A DNA stretch of 64,000 nucleotides from PALSA-600 sp963842335 (GTDB lineage: Bacteria > Actinomycetota > Thermoleophilia > Gaiellales > Gaiellaceae): NCBI GenBank assembly GCA_963842335.1, contig CAWJGF010000028.1, positions 124,001 through 188,000 on the forward strand, given 5' to 3'. This document shows, piece after piece, positions 31,344 to 40,931 of the stretch. A program made the position numbers and the translations under genes. Below the pieces are notes generated by a model, which did not search any database, was not told the origin of the DNA, and saw only the letters and a list, made by a program, of their open reading frames with translations. How positions within the stretch are numbered: position 1 is the stretch's first letter; every line of letters begins with the position of its first letter.

Positions 31344-31829
31344 TCAGAGCACAACGTCTTCGAGCTCCAGCATTCGCCGCTTGTACCCGACCCCGAGGCC
31401 GCCCCAGCTGCCGAGGCCATTCGCGGCGACGACGCGGTGCACCGGCAGGAACGGCGCGAGGTCGCACCGCGCACAGAACGTGCCGGCCGCGCGGGCGGCC
31501 CCCGGCCGGCCGGCGAGCGCCGCGAGCTCGCCGTAGGTGACGGTCTCGCCGCGCGGGATCGCGCGGAGCACGCGCGCGCAGTCCCCGTAGAAGCCGTCGT
31601 CGGCCCGCAGATCGACGTCTGCGAAGTCGTCGGGGCGACCGTCGAAGTACGCGATCAAGCGTCGCGCGAGGGCATGGCGTCGCCGAGCGAGAGCAGTGGC
31701 GGGGATCGTCCCCGACGGCTTCACCTTCGGCCGGGGCAGCTCGGAATAGAAGACGACACCCTCCTCGTCGAGCCAGACCTCGCCCACGCCCCAGCCAGCT
31801 GCTTCGTACTGCACGAGCGTCGGCTTCAT
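31344..31829 (-). CDS. MGMT-family alkyltransferase-like protein lacking the active Cys
   Basis: 161 residues with the O6-alkylguanine-DNA alkyltransferase C-domain: VLRAIPRGETVTYGELAALAGRPGAARAAG (helix-turn-helix and Arg finger region), and LPVHRVVAANGLGSWGG. In active enzymes the motif is PCHRV; the codon here is GTG (Val), so alkyl transfer to Cys is not possible. It probably binds alkylated DNA like ATL proteins, or acts as a regulator. Two other cysteines (TFCARC) are not in the catalytic position. It precedes whiA in an apparent operon. It is divergent from the membrane protein at 31853. Confidence 0.88.
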   Translation of the reverse strand: MKPTLVQYEAAGWGVGEVWLDEEGVVFYSELPRPKVKPSGTIPATALARRRHALARRLIAYFDGRPDDFADVDLRADDGFYGDCARVLRAIPRGETVTYGELAALAGRPGAARAAGTFCARCDLAPFLPVHRVVAANGLGSWGGLGVGYKRRMLELEDVVL

Positions 31830-31840
31830 TCCCGATGTTG

Positions 31841-31846
31841 TAGCGT
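31841..31846 (+). promoter_or_regulatory. -10 box TAGCGT for a leaderless membrane protein
   Basis: TAGCGT six bases before GTG 31853; no ribosome site. Confidence 0.45.
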
Positions 31847-31852
31847 CGGCAC

Positions 31853-32359
31853 GTGACGCGCGCCAAGCTCCCGCTCCTCGGGTACGCGTACGTGGCGCTC
31901 TGCCTACCGGCGCTGCTCCTCGGCCTCGGCCACCCGGGAGCCGTCTCGGCGCTCTTCACCGGCGCGGCGTTCGCCTATCTCTGGTTCCTCGCCAGCGTGC
32001 GCGCCCGGCTGGTTCGCTTCGACCCGGACGGGTTCTTCGCCGGCGTCGTCGTGCTCGGCGGGGCGGCCTTCATCGCACTCCAGGCGATCGCAGTGCTCGG
32101 CGGCGACCCGCGCGTCGCGGCTCCGTCGTCCGCCGGAGCGGCGACGGTGATCATCGGCTCGTCGCTTGGCGCCGCGAGAGCTCGCAAGATCTCGAAGTGG
32201 TTCGGCTGGGCCGGGATCACCGGAGGCGCCGCCGTGCTCGGGGTCGGGATCATCGAGGGCGCGACCAACTGGACGCTCGTCGGCGATGCCGGCTACGCGT
32301 CGTCACTCGGCTTCATGGTCTGGGTCGCCGTAACGGCGACCTATCTCCTGCGCCGCTGA
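31853..32359 (+). CDS. membrane protein, 4-5 helices, unknown function
   Basis: 168 residues, mostly hydrophobic spans (LGYAYVALCLPALLLGLG; AVSALFTGAAFAYLWFLASV; FFAGVVVLGGAAFIALQAIAVL; AATVIIGSSLG; WFGWAGITGGAAVLGVGII) with a short basic loop (GAARARKISKW). No motif identifies a substrate. GTG 31853 is supported by the TAGCGT box. Divergent from the MGMT-like gene by 23 bases. Confidence 0.75.
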   Translation: MTRAKLPLLGYAYVALCLPALLLGLGHPGAVSALFTGAAFAYLWFLASVRARLVRFDPDGFFAGVVVLGGAAFIALQAIAVLGGDPRVAAPSSAGAATVIIGSSLGAARARKISKWFGWAGITGGAAVLGVGIIEGATNWTLVGDAGYASSLGFMVWVAVTATYLLRR

Positions 32360-32883
32360 GGGGTCGCGCCTGACGAGCGTGTGACAGTCCCGTCACGGGT
32401 GGGCGACCGTTTCGTGCCGGTGTCTGACACCGGCCGTGTCCCACGCGCCACGCCGCGCGCGCTGGGCGCAAGCCGCTCGGTGGTCACTCCTCCGTCGCAA
32501 AGGCGTGACGCTTCGGCGCGCGTGTCTGAGGCAGGGTCGAGCGACCGCCGGGGACGTTCATCCGAAGCGGTTTCGCATCGCCATGGTCGCGAACACCGTC
32601 GGCAACGGCCCCCGTCGTGGCGACTATTGATGCACTCTTGTTGCACTTCCGTAACGACGGCTGCCGTCGAAGGGCGGCCGGGCATGTCCCGTCGGGCCGG
32701 AGGTCGGCCGCGGACGGCAGGCGTGTCGTCGGCAGCGGCCTCGTCGGGGCGAATATCGACGCATTCTTCTTGCACTTCCGTGACGACGGCTGCCGCCGAA
32801 CGGCCACCAGGCACGTCCGGGCAAGCTGGAACTGAGCCTGGCCGTCGGCGGGTGTGCCCGGACACCCGCCGTGTCCCTCGAGC
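32360..32883. repeat. repeat-rich gene-free region with a tandem duplication
   Basis: No frame is convincingly coding. It holds a perfect 17-bp palindrome (32417-32433, CCGGTGTCTGACACCGG) related to sequence at 61280, and a degenerate tandem repeat: roughly 32598-32690 and 32728-32819 are about 80% alike by eye, offset about 130 bases. The two repeats share the core TTGCACTTCCGT. Confidence 0.6.
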
Positions 32884-33730
32884 TCACGACCTCGCTTGTC
32901 GCAGCGGTGACCTGTCTCCGCTCGCGCTGATTGCCTCGTAGGCCTCGAGCCGGAGCTTGAGTTCGTCACCGCACCCGGGCCGGCCGCACTCGCAAGCGAA
33001 GGGAAGAGCTACGTCGTCCGGGCTCGCGGCGCCGAGTGACTCGCGGTAGAGCCGTGCCTGCGTCGCGGCGACGTCGTTCTCGAAGCGGCGCACGGCTGCG
33101 AGATCGGCTTCCCGCGGCGCACGCTCGATCGCGGAGCGAAACTGAGCCGCCGCAAGGTCAATCATCGCGGCGAGCGGCCGGTCGACGGGCAATACCGCGA
33201 GGCGAAGCTCCGCTGCCTCGCGTGCGAAGCAGCTCGTGATCAGCAGGTCGAGCTCGGTCGCGTTCGCGCGAGCACGCAGCCCATCGGACGTCCCAAGCAT
33301 CGGACCGCGCCCGAGCAGGCGCTCGCGCTGCTCCGCAAGGTCGGGGACGAGAAAGAGCGCGTGGTCGGCGAAGCGCAGGACCGCCGATACCGACGTCGGG
33401 AAGAGCTGCGGCCCCTCGACCACAACGGCCGGTGACGGCGGCAGCAGCGCGAGATCCTCGAGCACGAGCCTGAACCGATGCCGCGAGGCTTCCACGAACC
33501 AGCGAAACATCTGCTGCGGCGTCGCGTCGACCCAGCGCTCGTCCATCGACAGCCGCTGGAACTCGGATCCCGGCATTCGCGGTTCGTGCACCCACGTCCG
33601 GTGATCGATGTTGTAGAGCTGAAGATCGAAGCGGCGCGAGAGCGCCCAGGCGATCGAGGACTTGCCACTTCCCTGCCCGCCGCCGATCCAGAGGACGTGG
33701 GACAGGTCCACGGCCGTAATGTACGACGCC

Positions 33731-33732
<2 letters not shown>
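32884..33732 (-). CDS. P-loop NTP-binding protein with C-terminal CEC-x5-C domain
   Basis: Up to 282 residues. Walker A is GGGQGSGKSSIAWALS near the N-terminus, followed by YNIDHRTWV, a PAVVVEGPQLFP strand and a HALFLVPD segment, as in small-molecule kinases or uridine-kinase-like proteins. The last 40 residues carry FACECGRPGC and YEAI, the same small Cys domain as the protein at 14609. Two starts are possible: ATG 33732, which overlaps pruA's ATG in CATG, or GTG 33711, which has TACATT six bases upstream and would be leaderless. Substrate unknown. Confidence 0.8.
33717..33723. promoter_or_regulatory. overlapping divergent -10 boxes (pruA and P-loop gene)
   Basis: TAATGTA contains TAATGT (33717-33722, forward), eight bases before pruA ATG 33731, and TACATT (33723-33718, reverse), six bases before GTG 33711. 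One short palindrome-like sequence can therefore serve both strands. Confidence 0.55.
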
Positions 33733-35383
<1,651 letters not shown>

Positions 35384-35493
35384 AGAAGGGCAGCTGCCGG
35401 TCGCGAGAAGTTCGCAACCGGCTGCCGCCCTCCAGACCCGAGCCTTGTCCTCGTCGGCCGCAGTTGGGTCGATCCGTCACCCCGGCGAGGTGG

Positions 35494-35520
35494 GGGTTTG
35501 CCAGAGTGGCGGACAAACCC
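35494..35520. terminator. weak hairpin between convergent genes
   Basis: GGGTTTG (35494-35500) pairs with CAAACCC (35514-35520), 13-base loop, between pruA and the convergent lipoprotein gene. No U-tract. Confidence 0.3.
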
Positions 35521-35575
35521 GATTCAACCGGTTGGCGGGCTGCGATACAACCCCGCACCGGCGCTCATACCGAAT

Positions 35576-36070
35576 TCACACCACGCGGAAGGCCCACGCG
35601 ACCGCCGTTGCCGCCGTCGCCGTGCGGCCGTACGCGACGGCCACGTGACGGCCGGGAGCGAGCGGCGCCGCCGTCGTGGCATAGATAGTCCCCTTGCGCG
35701 GCGTGCCGCCGCCCTTCACGAGCAGCTCCTTCCCGTCCACCCAGAGAGCGGTCTCCGCCAGGTCGTTCGGCGCCGAGATCTGGGCCGCGACCTGCGGCTG
35801 TGACGTGGCAATACGGCGGGGGCCAAGGATCTCGATGTGTACAGCGCCGCTTCGATCGGGGCGCCACGCGCCGCCGGCCAGATGGAGCGCCACGGCATTC
35901 GCGCCCTGTTGCACGACGGCCCAGCCGTTCGTCGACTGGTACAGCGTCTTCGCCTGAGGGCCGACCGCCGAAGCGGGCGTCGCGGGCGCGGTGGTCGTGG
36001 CCGCCTGTTGGGACGAGCCGCAACCGGTGAGCGCAGCCGCGACTGCGATGAAACAGAGGGCGGTGCGCAC
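35576..36070 (-). CDS. lipoprotein of unknown function
   Basis: 164 residues with a lipoprotein signal (RTALCFIAVAAALTGC, lipobox LTGC) followed by a Ser/Thr/Ala-rich linker and a beta-rich domain (GWAVVQQGANAVALHLAGGAW, VHIEILGPRRIA, ETALWVDGKELLVKGG, APGRHVAVAYGRT). The end resembles an immunoglobulin-like or CopC-like sandwich, but no family is certain. GTG 36070 is six bases after TACGCT (36082-36077), a leaderless arrangement. It lies 42 bases downstream of uvrC on the same strand. Confidence 0.78.
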   Translation of the reverse strand: MRTALCFIAVAAALTGCGSSQQAATTTAPATPASAVGPQAKTLYQSTNGWAVVQQGANAVALHLAGGAWRPDRSGAVHIEILGPRRIATSQPQVAAQISAPNDLAETALWVDGKELLVKGGGTPRKGTIYATTAAPLAPGRHVAVAYGRTATAATAVAWAFRVV

Positions 36071-36111
36071 GACAGCAGCGTAGTCGCCGAGACGCTTCCG
36101 TCGGCCGTGAG

Positions 36112-37971
36112 TCAGGCGTGGCCCGTGCGGTGCAGCTGCGCGTAGATCGAGCGCGCTGTCTTCGCGGGAACACCCGGCACGCTCTCAAGCTCTCCCTCGC
36201 TCGCGTCGAGCACGCGCTCCGCCGACCCGAAATGCTGAAGCAGTGCGCGCCTGCGCGCCGGCCCGACGCCCTCGAGCTGATCGAACATCGATTCGCGTGA
36301 CGCGGCATCTCGTCGCTGCCGGTGGAATGTGACCGCGAAGCGGTGGGCCTCGTCCCGGATGCGCTGGAGCAATTGCAGCCCGGGCGAGTGCGCCGAGAGG
36401 ATGATCGGCCCCGACCTGCCGGGGACGAACACCTCTTCGATTCGCTTCGCCAGGGCGATCACGGCGACGCGGGGCAGGTCGAGCTCCTGCATAGCGGCCA
36501 GCGCGGCACTCAGCTGCCCCTTGCCACCGTCGATCACGACCAGGTTCGGCGTGGCGGCAAACGACTCGTTCCACTGGTCCGAGCCGGGATCGGCGGCCAG
36601 GCGTGAGAAACGGCGCGAGATCACCTCGCGCATCGACGCGAAATCATCCTGCCCGTCGACGCTCCGGACGGCGAACTTGCGGTAGTGGCCCTTCTTCGCG
36701 ACGGCGTCCTCGAAGACGACCATCGACCCGACGACCTCCTGACCTTGAATGTTCGAGATGTCGAAGCACTCGATCCTGAGTGGCAGGGACTCGAGGTTCA
36801 GCGTCTCGCGCAGCTCCTCCAGGGCTTCGATGCGACGCACGCGCTTCGACTCTGCGACAAAGGTCTCCGACTCGAGGGCCAGCTCGGCGTTTTGCTGCGC
36901 CAGTTCCTGGACGCGTCGCTTCTCGCCTCGCTCGGGGGCGCGGACCGCGACGCGGGAACCGCGCCGCTCCGTGAGGAACTCCTCGAGCGCCGTCGTGTCA
37001 CCCGCCCCACGGGGGACGAGAATCTGCGGCGGAATCGCTCTCGCCGAGCCGTAGTACTCCAGGCAGAACTGCTCGAGGACCTCGCCGACCTCCTCGCCCG
37101 CAGCGTTCTCGAGATGGAACGCATAGCGGTCGACCATCCGCCCGTCTCGGAGCGGGAAGACCTGCACGGCGGCGCGCTCGCTGGACACCGCGACCCCGAT
37201 CACGTCGATCGTCCCGATCGACTTCCGCTCGACGGCCTGGCGCTCGGAGAGGCGCTCGATCGCACGTAACCGGTTGCGGTAGCGCGCCGCATCCTCGAAG
37301 CGCTCCTCGGCGGCCGCCTCGCGCATCTGCTCCTCCAGGCGCCGGCGGATCGGCCGATCCTCGCCGGAGAGGAACTCGATCACCTGCTCGATCACGTCGC
37401 GGTACTCCTCCTGCGAGATGTACCCCACGCATGGCGCGTGGCACCGCTCGATGTGGAAGTCGAGACACGGGATGCCACTGTGCCGACCTGGCTGCGGGCC
37501 CTCGCACGGGCGGTAACGGAAGACACGGTTCAGGACGTCGAGCGTCTCGCGCACCTTCTTCGCGTTCGCGTACGGGCCGAAGTAGACGACGCCGCGGCGG
37601 TGCCGCTCGCGCGTGAACATGACGCGCGGATAATCGTCGTCGACCGTGACCGCGATGTAGGGAAACGACTTGTCGTCGCGCAACCGCACGTTGAACGGCG
37701 GCCGGTGCCGCTTCACGAGGTTCTGCTCGAGATGCAGCGCCTCGACCTCGCTCGACGTGACGATCGTCTCGATCGTCTCGACGCGCGACGCCATGTGCTT
37801 GATCCCCTGCCGCGTGTCGCTCGAGCCCGCCTGGAAGTACGAGCGAACCCGCGATCGCAGCGACTTCGCCTTGCCCACGTACAGGACGTCGCTCCGGCCG
37901 TCGCGGAAGATGTAGACGCCCGGCCCCCGCGACAGGCGCTTCAACTGGCTCTCGATCCGGTCCTCGGCCAT
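36112..37971 (-). CDS. uvrC: UvrABC excinuclease subunit C
   Basis: About 619 residues. GIY-YIG nuclease domain at the N-terminus (GPGVYIFRDGRSDVLYVGKAKSL split over two strands), Cys-containing linker (GIPCLDFHIERCHAPCVG), UvrBC motif (RLEEQMREAAAEERFEDAARYRNRL), C-terminal RNase H-like nuclease (IECFDISNIQG, NLVVIDGGKGQLSAAL) and a final helix-hairpin-helix pair (LEGVGPARRRALLQHFGS, VPGVPAKTARSIY). It makes both incisions in nucleotide excision repair with UvrB. ATG 37971 is preceded by TACATT at seven bases, fitting a leaderless start; GTG 37974 is the alternative. Confidence 0.97.
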   Translation of the reverse strand: MAEDRIESQLKRLSRGPGVYIFRDGRSDVLYVGKAKSLRSRVRSYFQAGSSDTRQGIKHMASRVETIETIVTSSEVEALHLEQNLVKRHRPPFNVRLRDDKSFPYIAVTVDDDYPRVMFTRERHRRGVVYFGPYANAKKVRETLDVLNRVFRYRPCEGPQPGRHSGIPCLDFHIERCHAPCVGYISQEEYRDVIEQVIEFLSGEDRPIRRRLEEQMREAAAEERFEDAARYRNRLRAIERLSERQAVERKSIGTIDVIGVAVSSERAAVQVFPLRDGRMVDRYAFHLENAAGEEVGEVLEQFCLEYYGSARAIPPQILVPRGAGDTTALEEFLTERRGSRVAVRAPERGEKRRVQELAQQNAELALESETFVAESKRVRRIEALEELRETLNLESLPLRIECFDISNIQGQEVVGSMVVFEDAVAKKGHYRKFAVRSVDGQDDFASMREVISRRFSRLAADPGSDQWNESFAATPNLVVIDGGKGQLSAALAAMQELDLPRVAVIALAKRIEEVFVPGRSGPIILSAHSPGLQLLQRIRDEAHRFAVTFHRQRRDAASRESMFDQLEGVGPARRRALLQHFGSAERVLDASEGELESVPGVPAKTARSIYAQLHRTGHA

Positions 37972-37978
37972 CACGGCA

Positions 37979-37996
37979 AATGTAGACGGCTACCCT
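37979..37996. promoter_or_regulatory. adjacent divergent -10 boxes for uvrC and the glycosidase-like gene
   Basis: Reverse TACATT (37984-37979) is seven bases from uvrC ATG 37971. Forward TACCCT (37991-37996) is eight bases from GTG 38005. The whole intergenic region is 33 bases. Confidence 0.55.
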
Positions 37997-38004
37997 CGGT
38001 CGCC

Positions 38005-39153
38005 GTGAAGGCCCTTCCGGCAGCAGGTTCCGTGGTCACTGTCTGTCTGCTCACCGCCTGCTCGGGCGGCGGCTCGCCGAGGATGATCGGCGCCGCGGAG
38101 GACGCAGCCCGACAACCGAACGCCGCCGTCGCCGCGGCCCGGATGGATGAGGCAAGCAGCGTGGGCTTCAACACGGTCCGGCTGACTCAGATGTGGACGA
38201 CGGGCGAACGTGCCCTGAATGCGGTCGACCAGACTGCACTTGGCAATGTGATCAAAGCGGCGAAGGCGCACGGCATCCGCCTCGTCCTCTCGATCTACCC
38301 GGTCGGCTCGAGCGTCACGCCGTTGACACCGCCGGCGCGCGCGGACTTCGCCGCCTTCGCGGCCGACATCGCGCAGCGCTATCCCGACCTGCAGGACTTC
38401 ATCATCGGCAACGAGCCGAACAGCAACCGCTTCTGGATGCCCCAGTTCGGCGCCGGGGGCGAGGATGTGGCAGCGAGCGCCTACGAGCAACTGCTCGCGA
38501 CGACCTACGACGCCGTGAAACGCGTGAGACCGCACTCGACCGTGTACGGCGGCGCCCTCGCTCCGCGCGGCAGCGACAGGCCGAACACGGGCCGCGACAC
38601 GCACTCGCCGACGGCGTTCATCGCCGACCTCGGCGCGGCCTACGACGCGAGTGGCCGTTCGCTCGCGATCATGGACGCCTTTGCTTTCCATCCGTACCCG
38701 GAGACGGCTCGCACTGGGGTGTTACTCGCCCACCCGCAGTCAACCTCGATCGGCCTCGCTGACCATGCGAAGCTCGTCGGGCTCCTCGGCGCAGCCTTCG
38801 ACGGGACCGCCCAGGACGGATCGACGCTGCCGATCCTCTACGACGAGTTCGGTGTCGAAACGACAATTCCGGCCGCGAAGCGGTTTGCGTACACCGGAAC
38901 GGAGCCGCCGGCCACGCATCCGGTGAGGGAATCGACCCAGGCTTCGATCTACTCCTCGGCGCTGCAGGCCGCGGCCTGCCAGGCAAACGTGCTCGGGATC
39001 CTGCTCTTCCACGTCGAGGACGAGTCGGCGCGCTCGGGCTGGCAGTCGGGTGAGTTCTACGCCGACGACTCGCCGAAGGCATCCCTTGCGCCGGTGCGAG
39101 CGGCGGCACGGCGCGCGCAGGCGGACAAGCCGACGGGGTGCCGCCCCGGGTAA
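38005..39153 (+). CDS. glycoside-hydrolase-like lipoprotein (TIM-barrel clan)
   Basis: 382 residues with a lipoprotein-type signal (VVTVCLLTAC). The barrel strands are recognisable: GFNTVRLTQMW, GIRLVLSIYPVG, LQDFIIGNEPNSNRFW (acid/base Glu in NEP), STVYGGALAPRG, IMDAFAFHPYPETA and LPILYDEFGVET (nucleophile Glu in DEFG). Such NEP...DEFG spacing is typical of clan A glycosidases (GH5/GH39-like). Likely an extracytoplasmic sugar hydrolase or transglycosylase; substrate unknown. Its TAA stop is part of the -10 box of the next gene. Confidence 0.78.
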   Translation: MKALPAAGSVVTVCLLTACSGGGSPRMIGAAEDAARQPNAAVAAARMDEASSVGFNTVRLTQMWTTGERALNAVDQTALGNVIKAAKAHGIRLVLSIYPVGSSVTPLTPPARADFAAFAADIAQRYPDLQDFIIGNEPNSNRFWMPQFGAGGEDVAASAYEQLLATTYDAVKRVRPHSTVYGGALAPRGSDRPNTGRDTHSPTAFIADLGAAYDASGRSLAIMDAFAFHPYPETARTGVLLAHPQSTSIGLADHAKLVGLLGAAFDGTAQDGSTLPILYDEFGVETTIPAAKRFAYTGTEPPATHPVRESTQASIYSSALQAAACQANVLGILLFHVEDESARSGWQSGEFYADDSPKASLAPVRAAARRAQADKPTGCRPG

Positions 39154-39156
39154 CGT
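39151..39156 (+). promoter_or_regulatory. -10 box TAACGT overlapping a stop codon
   Basis: TAACGT begins with the TAA stop of the glycosidase-like gene and lies seven bases before the hemQ GTG 39164. Confidence 0.5.
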
Positions 39157-39163
39157 TCGCAAG

Positions 39164-39880
39164 GTGAACGCGGAGGGAAAACCGGGCGGCCAGTACGTCG
39201 CCTACACGTTCTTCAGGATCGATCCGGCGTGGCGTCGGTTGCCGATCGAAGAGCGCAGTGCGGCGAAAGATGCGTTCGCCGACGTGCTGGAGGAGTTCGC
39301 ACCGCGCTTCGACACGTTGAGGCTGTACTCGACAACCGGGGTGCGGCCCGAGGTCGACTTCTTCCTCTGGAAGATCACAGAGCGTTACGAGGATCTCGGC
39401 GAGCTCGGCGCCGCGCTGAACGCCACCCCACTCGCCGGCTGGCTCGATACGCCCTACAACTACCTCGCGACGACCAAGGCCTCGCAGTACACCTCTGCGA
39501 GGCGTGCGCGCCGGATCGCCCCGAAAGGCTCGCCGTATCTCGTGGTGTATCCGTTCGTGAAGATCCGGCCCTGGTACGCGCTGTCGGAAGAGGATCGGCA
39601 GCGCGCCATGGACGAGCACATCCGCATCGGGCGCGAGGAGTTCCCGACGATCCACAATCACACGACCTACTCGTTCGGGATCGACGACCAGGAGTTCATG
39701 ACGGCGTTCGAATGCGACGAGCCCGCCGATTTCATGCACCTGATGCTGCGGCTGCGCGACTCGGAGGCGTCGCGGTACACCGAGCGCGACACGCCGATTT
39801 TCGTCGGGCAGCACCTGCCGATCCGCGAAGCGCTCGCGCGCCTCGACGGGGTCGGGGCGCTAGTCGAAGATCACCGTTAG
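39164..39880 (+). CDS. hemQ: chlorite-dismutase-family protein, probable coproheme decarboxylase
   Basis: 238 residues. The pattern is that of the HemQ/ChdC branch: QYVAYTFFRIDPAWRRLP, VDFFLWKITERYEDLGELG, YLATTKASQYT, VVYPFVKIRPWYAL, MDEHIRIGREEFPTIHNHTTYSFGIDDQEFMTAFE. The HIRIGREE and TYSFG...DDQEF stretches flank the heme site. In actinobacteria this enzyme converts coproheme to heme b. No other heme genes are nearby. GTG 39164 is leaderless by the TAACGT box; a longer frame upstream is Arg-rich shadow. It overlaps the convergent SnoaL-like gene by 21 bases. Confidence 0.88.
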   Translation: MNAEGKPGGQYVAYTFFRIDPAWRRLPIEERSAAKDAFADVLEEFAPRFDTLRLYSTTGVRPEVDFFLWKITERYEDLGELGAALNATPLAGWLDTPYNYLATTKASQYTSARRARRIAPKGSPYLVVYPFVKIRPWYALSEEDRQRAMDEHIRIGREEFPTIHNHTTYSFGIDDQEFMTAFECDEPADFMHLMLRLRDSEASRYTERDTPIFVGQHLPIREALARLDGVGALVEDHR

Positions 39881-40192
39881 CCCGGTGATCTCGCCGCGTT
39901 CGTGCTCGAGGACGAGGCGCCCGGTGCCACCGCGGAGCCAGACATATGCTGCGACGACCTCTCCACCCTCCTCGTCTGCCTGGATCCCGAGCAGCTGGAT
40001 CTGGTCGTCGGGCGGCTCTTCCCGGTAGGCGCGCCGGATCTCGTCGATGCCGATGAAAGGCCCCGCCGGCACGTTCTCGAACCGTAACTCGGCGTCCGGG
40101 GCAAACCGACCGAGCATCGGCTCCCAGTCGCCAGAGCGCACGGCGTCGTTGAACGCCCCCACGTGCGCCCGCATCAGATCGGGGCCGGTCAC
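39860..40192 (-). CDS. SnoaL/NTF2-like protein
   Basis: 110 residues matching the SnoaL-like/NTF2 cone fold: HVGAFNDAVRSGDWEPMLGRFAPDAELRFE, FIGIDEIRRAYREEP, GGEVVAAYVWLRGGTGRLVLEHERGEI, ending VIFD. Members are small-molecule isomerases or binding proteins. GTG 40192 overlaps the upstream gene's TGA (GTGA). It forms a three-gene operon with two small membrane proteins. Confidence 0.82.
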   Translation of the reverse strand: MTGPDLMRAHVGAFNDAVRSGDWEPMLGRFAPDAELRFENVPAGPFIGIDEIRRAYREEPPDDQIQLLGIQADEEGGEVVAAYVWLRGGTGRLVLEHERGEITGLTVIFD

Positions 40193-40554
40193 GCCAACCT
40201 GCGCTGGTCGAGCCAGGTGCGGATGGCAGCATACGCACACGCGGCTGCGACGAGGAAGAAAACGAGCGCATCGCGACCCGAGAGGTGGCCGAACAACCAC
40301 CAGCCGATATCGACGACGAGCAGGGCGACGGCGGCGTAGAACACCCACTGCGCGCGCGAGGGCCACGTCTCGATCTCGCGCCGGCCGATGTCGCGCCAGA
40401 AGAAGTACGCGACGACGGCGATCGCGATGAAGAACGCGAACCGGAGCAATGTCGACGCGGTGGCGAGCGCCGTCTCCTGGTTGAGGACCACGATCGCAAG
40501 CGCAACGAGTGCAAGGATTCCGAGGTTCCGGATGAAGGGGCTGATGTTTCTCAT
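40189..40554 (-). CDS. small membrane protein with four helices
   Basis: 121 residues starting MRNISPFIRN. Hydrophobic spans: LGILALVALAIVVLN, LLRFAFFIAIAVVAYFFW, AQWVFYAAVALLVVDIGWWLFG and ALVFFLVAAACAYAAIRTW. The FFWRDIGRREIETWPSR loop between spans 2 and 3 is charged. No family recognised. ATG 40554 overlaps the upstream stop (ATGA), and its own TGA overlaps the SnoaL-like start. Confidence 0.72.
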   Translation of the reverse strand: MRNISPFIRNLGILALVALAIVVLNQETALATASTLLRFAFFIAIAVVAYFFWRDIGRREIETWPSRAQWVFYAAVALLVVDIGWWLFGHLSGRDALVFFLVAAACAYAAIRTWLDQRRLA

Positions 40555-40898
40555 GCCGTCATGTACGCGCGGACGCCGAGGGCCGCCGCCACGAGTGTTG
40601 CGCCACTGAACCAGGCCAGCCGCGCACGCGGGTCGGCCGGCGCGTAGAGCCACGGCGAGAGCACCGCGAGCAGGGCAAAGGTCCCATATGCGTAGTGGAG
40701 ATGGTCGGCCGCGCGGCGATGGTCGGAGAGCAGCAGGAGCCCGAGCGCAACCTGTGCGACGATCAGGGTCTGGGCGAGTGCGAGCAGCTGAGCGACCGCC
40801 TTGCCCGCCCGTCTGCGACGCGCGACGAACGCCGCAATCGAGGCGAGCGCGCAGACCGTGATCACGAGGAATGCGTTGATGTGGTGGGCCGTTAGCAT
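40551..40898 (-). CDS. small membrane protein with possible heme histidines
   Basis: 115 residues beginning MLTAHHINAFLV with four predicted spans. Histidines at AHHIN in helix 1 and in DHRRAADHLHYAYG before helix 3 are placed like ligands in cytochrome-b or COX15-like membrane proteins, but the assignment is tentative. First gene of the three-gene operon, divergent from bcp (33 bases apart). Confidence 0.7.
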   Translation of the reverse strand: MLTAHHINAFLVITVCALASIAAFVARRRRAGKAVAQLLALAQTLIVAQVALGLLLLSDHRRAADHLHYAYGTFALLAVLSPWLYAPADPRARLAWFSGATLVAAALGVRAYMTA

Positions 40899-40931
40899 CG
40901 CTGGCGAAAGAAACCTACCGAGAGGAAGACA

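Noticed and set aside
35490..35570. tRNA-like sequence (GCCAGAGTGGC) after pruA
   Set aside because: It begins like a tRNA-Ser/Leu D arm but no acceptor or anticodon stem pairs; only a 7-bp hairpin is present.
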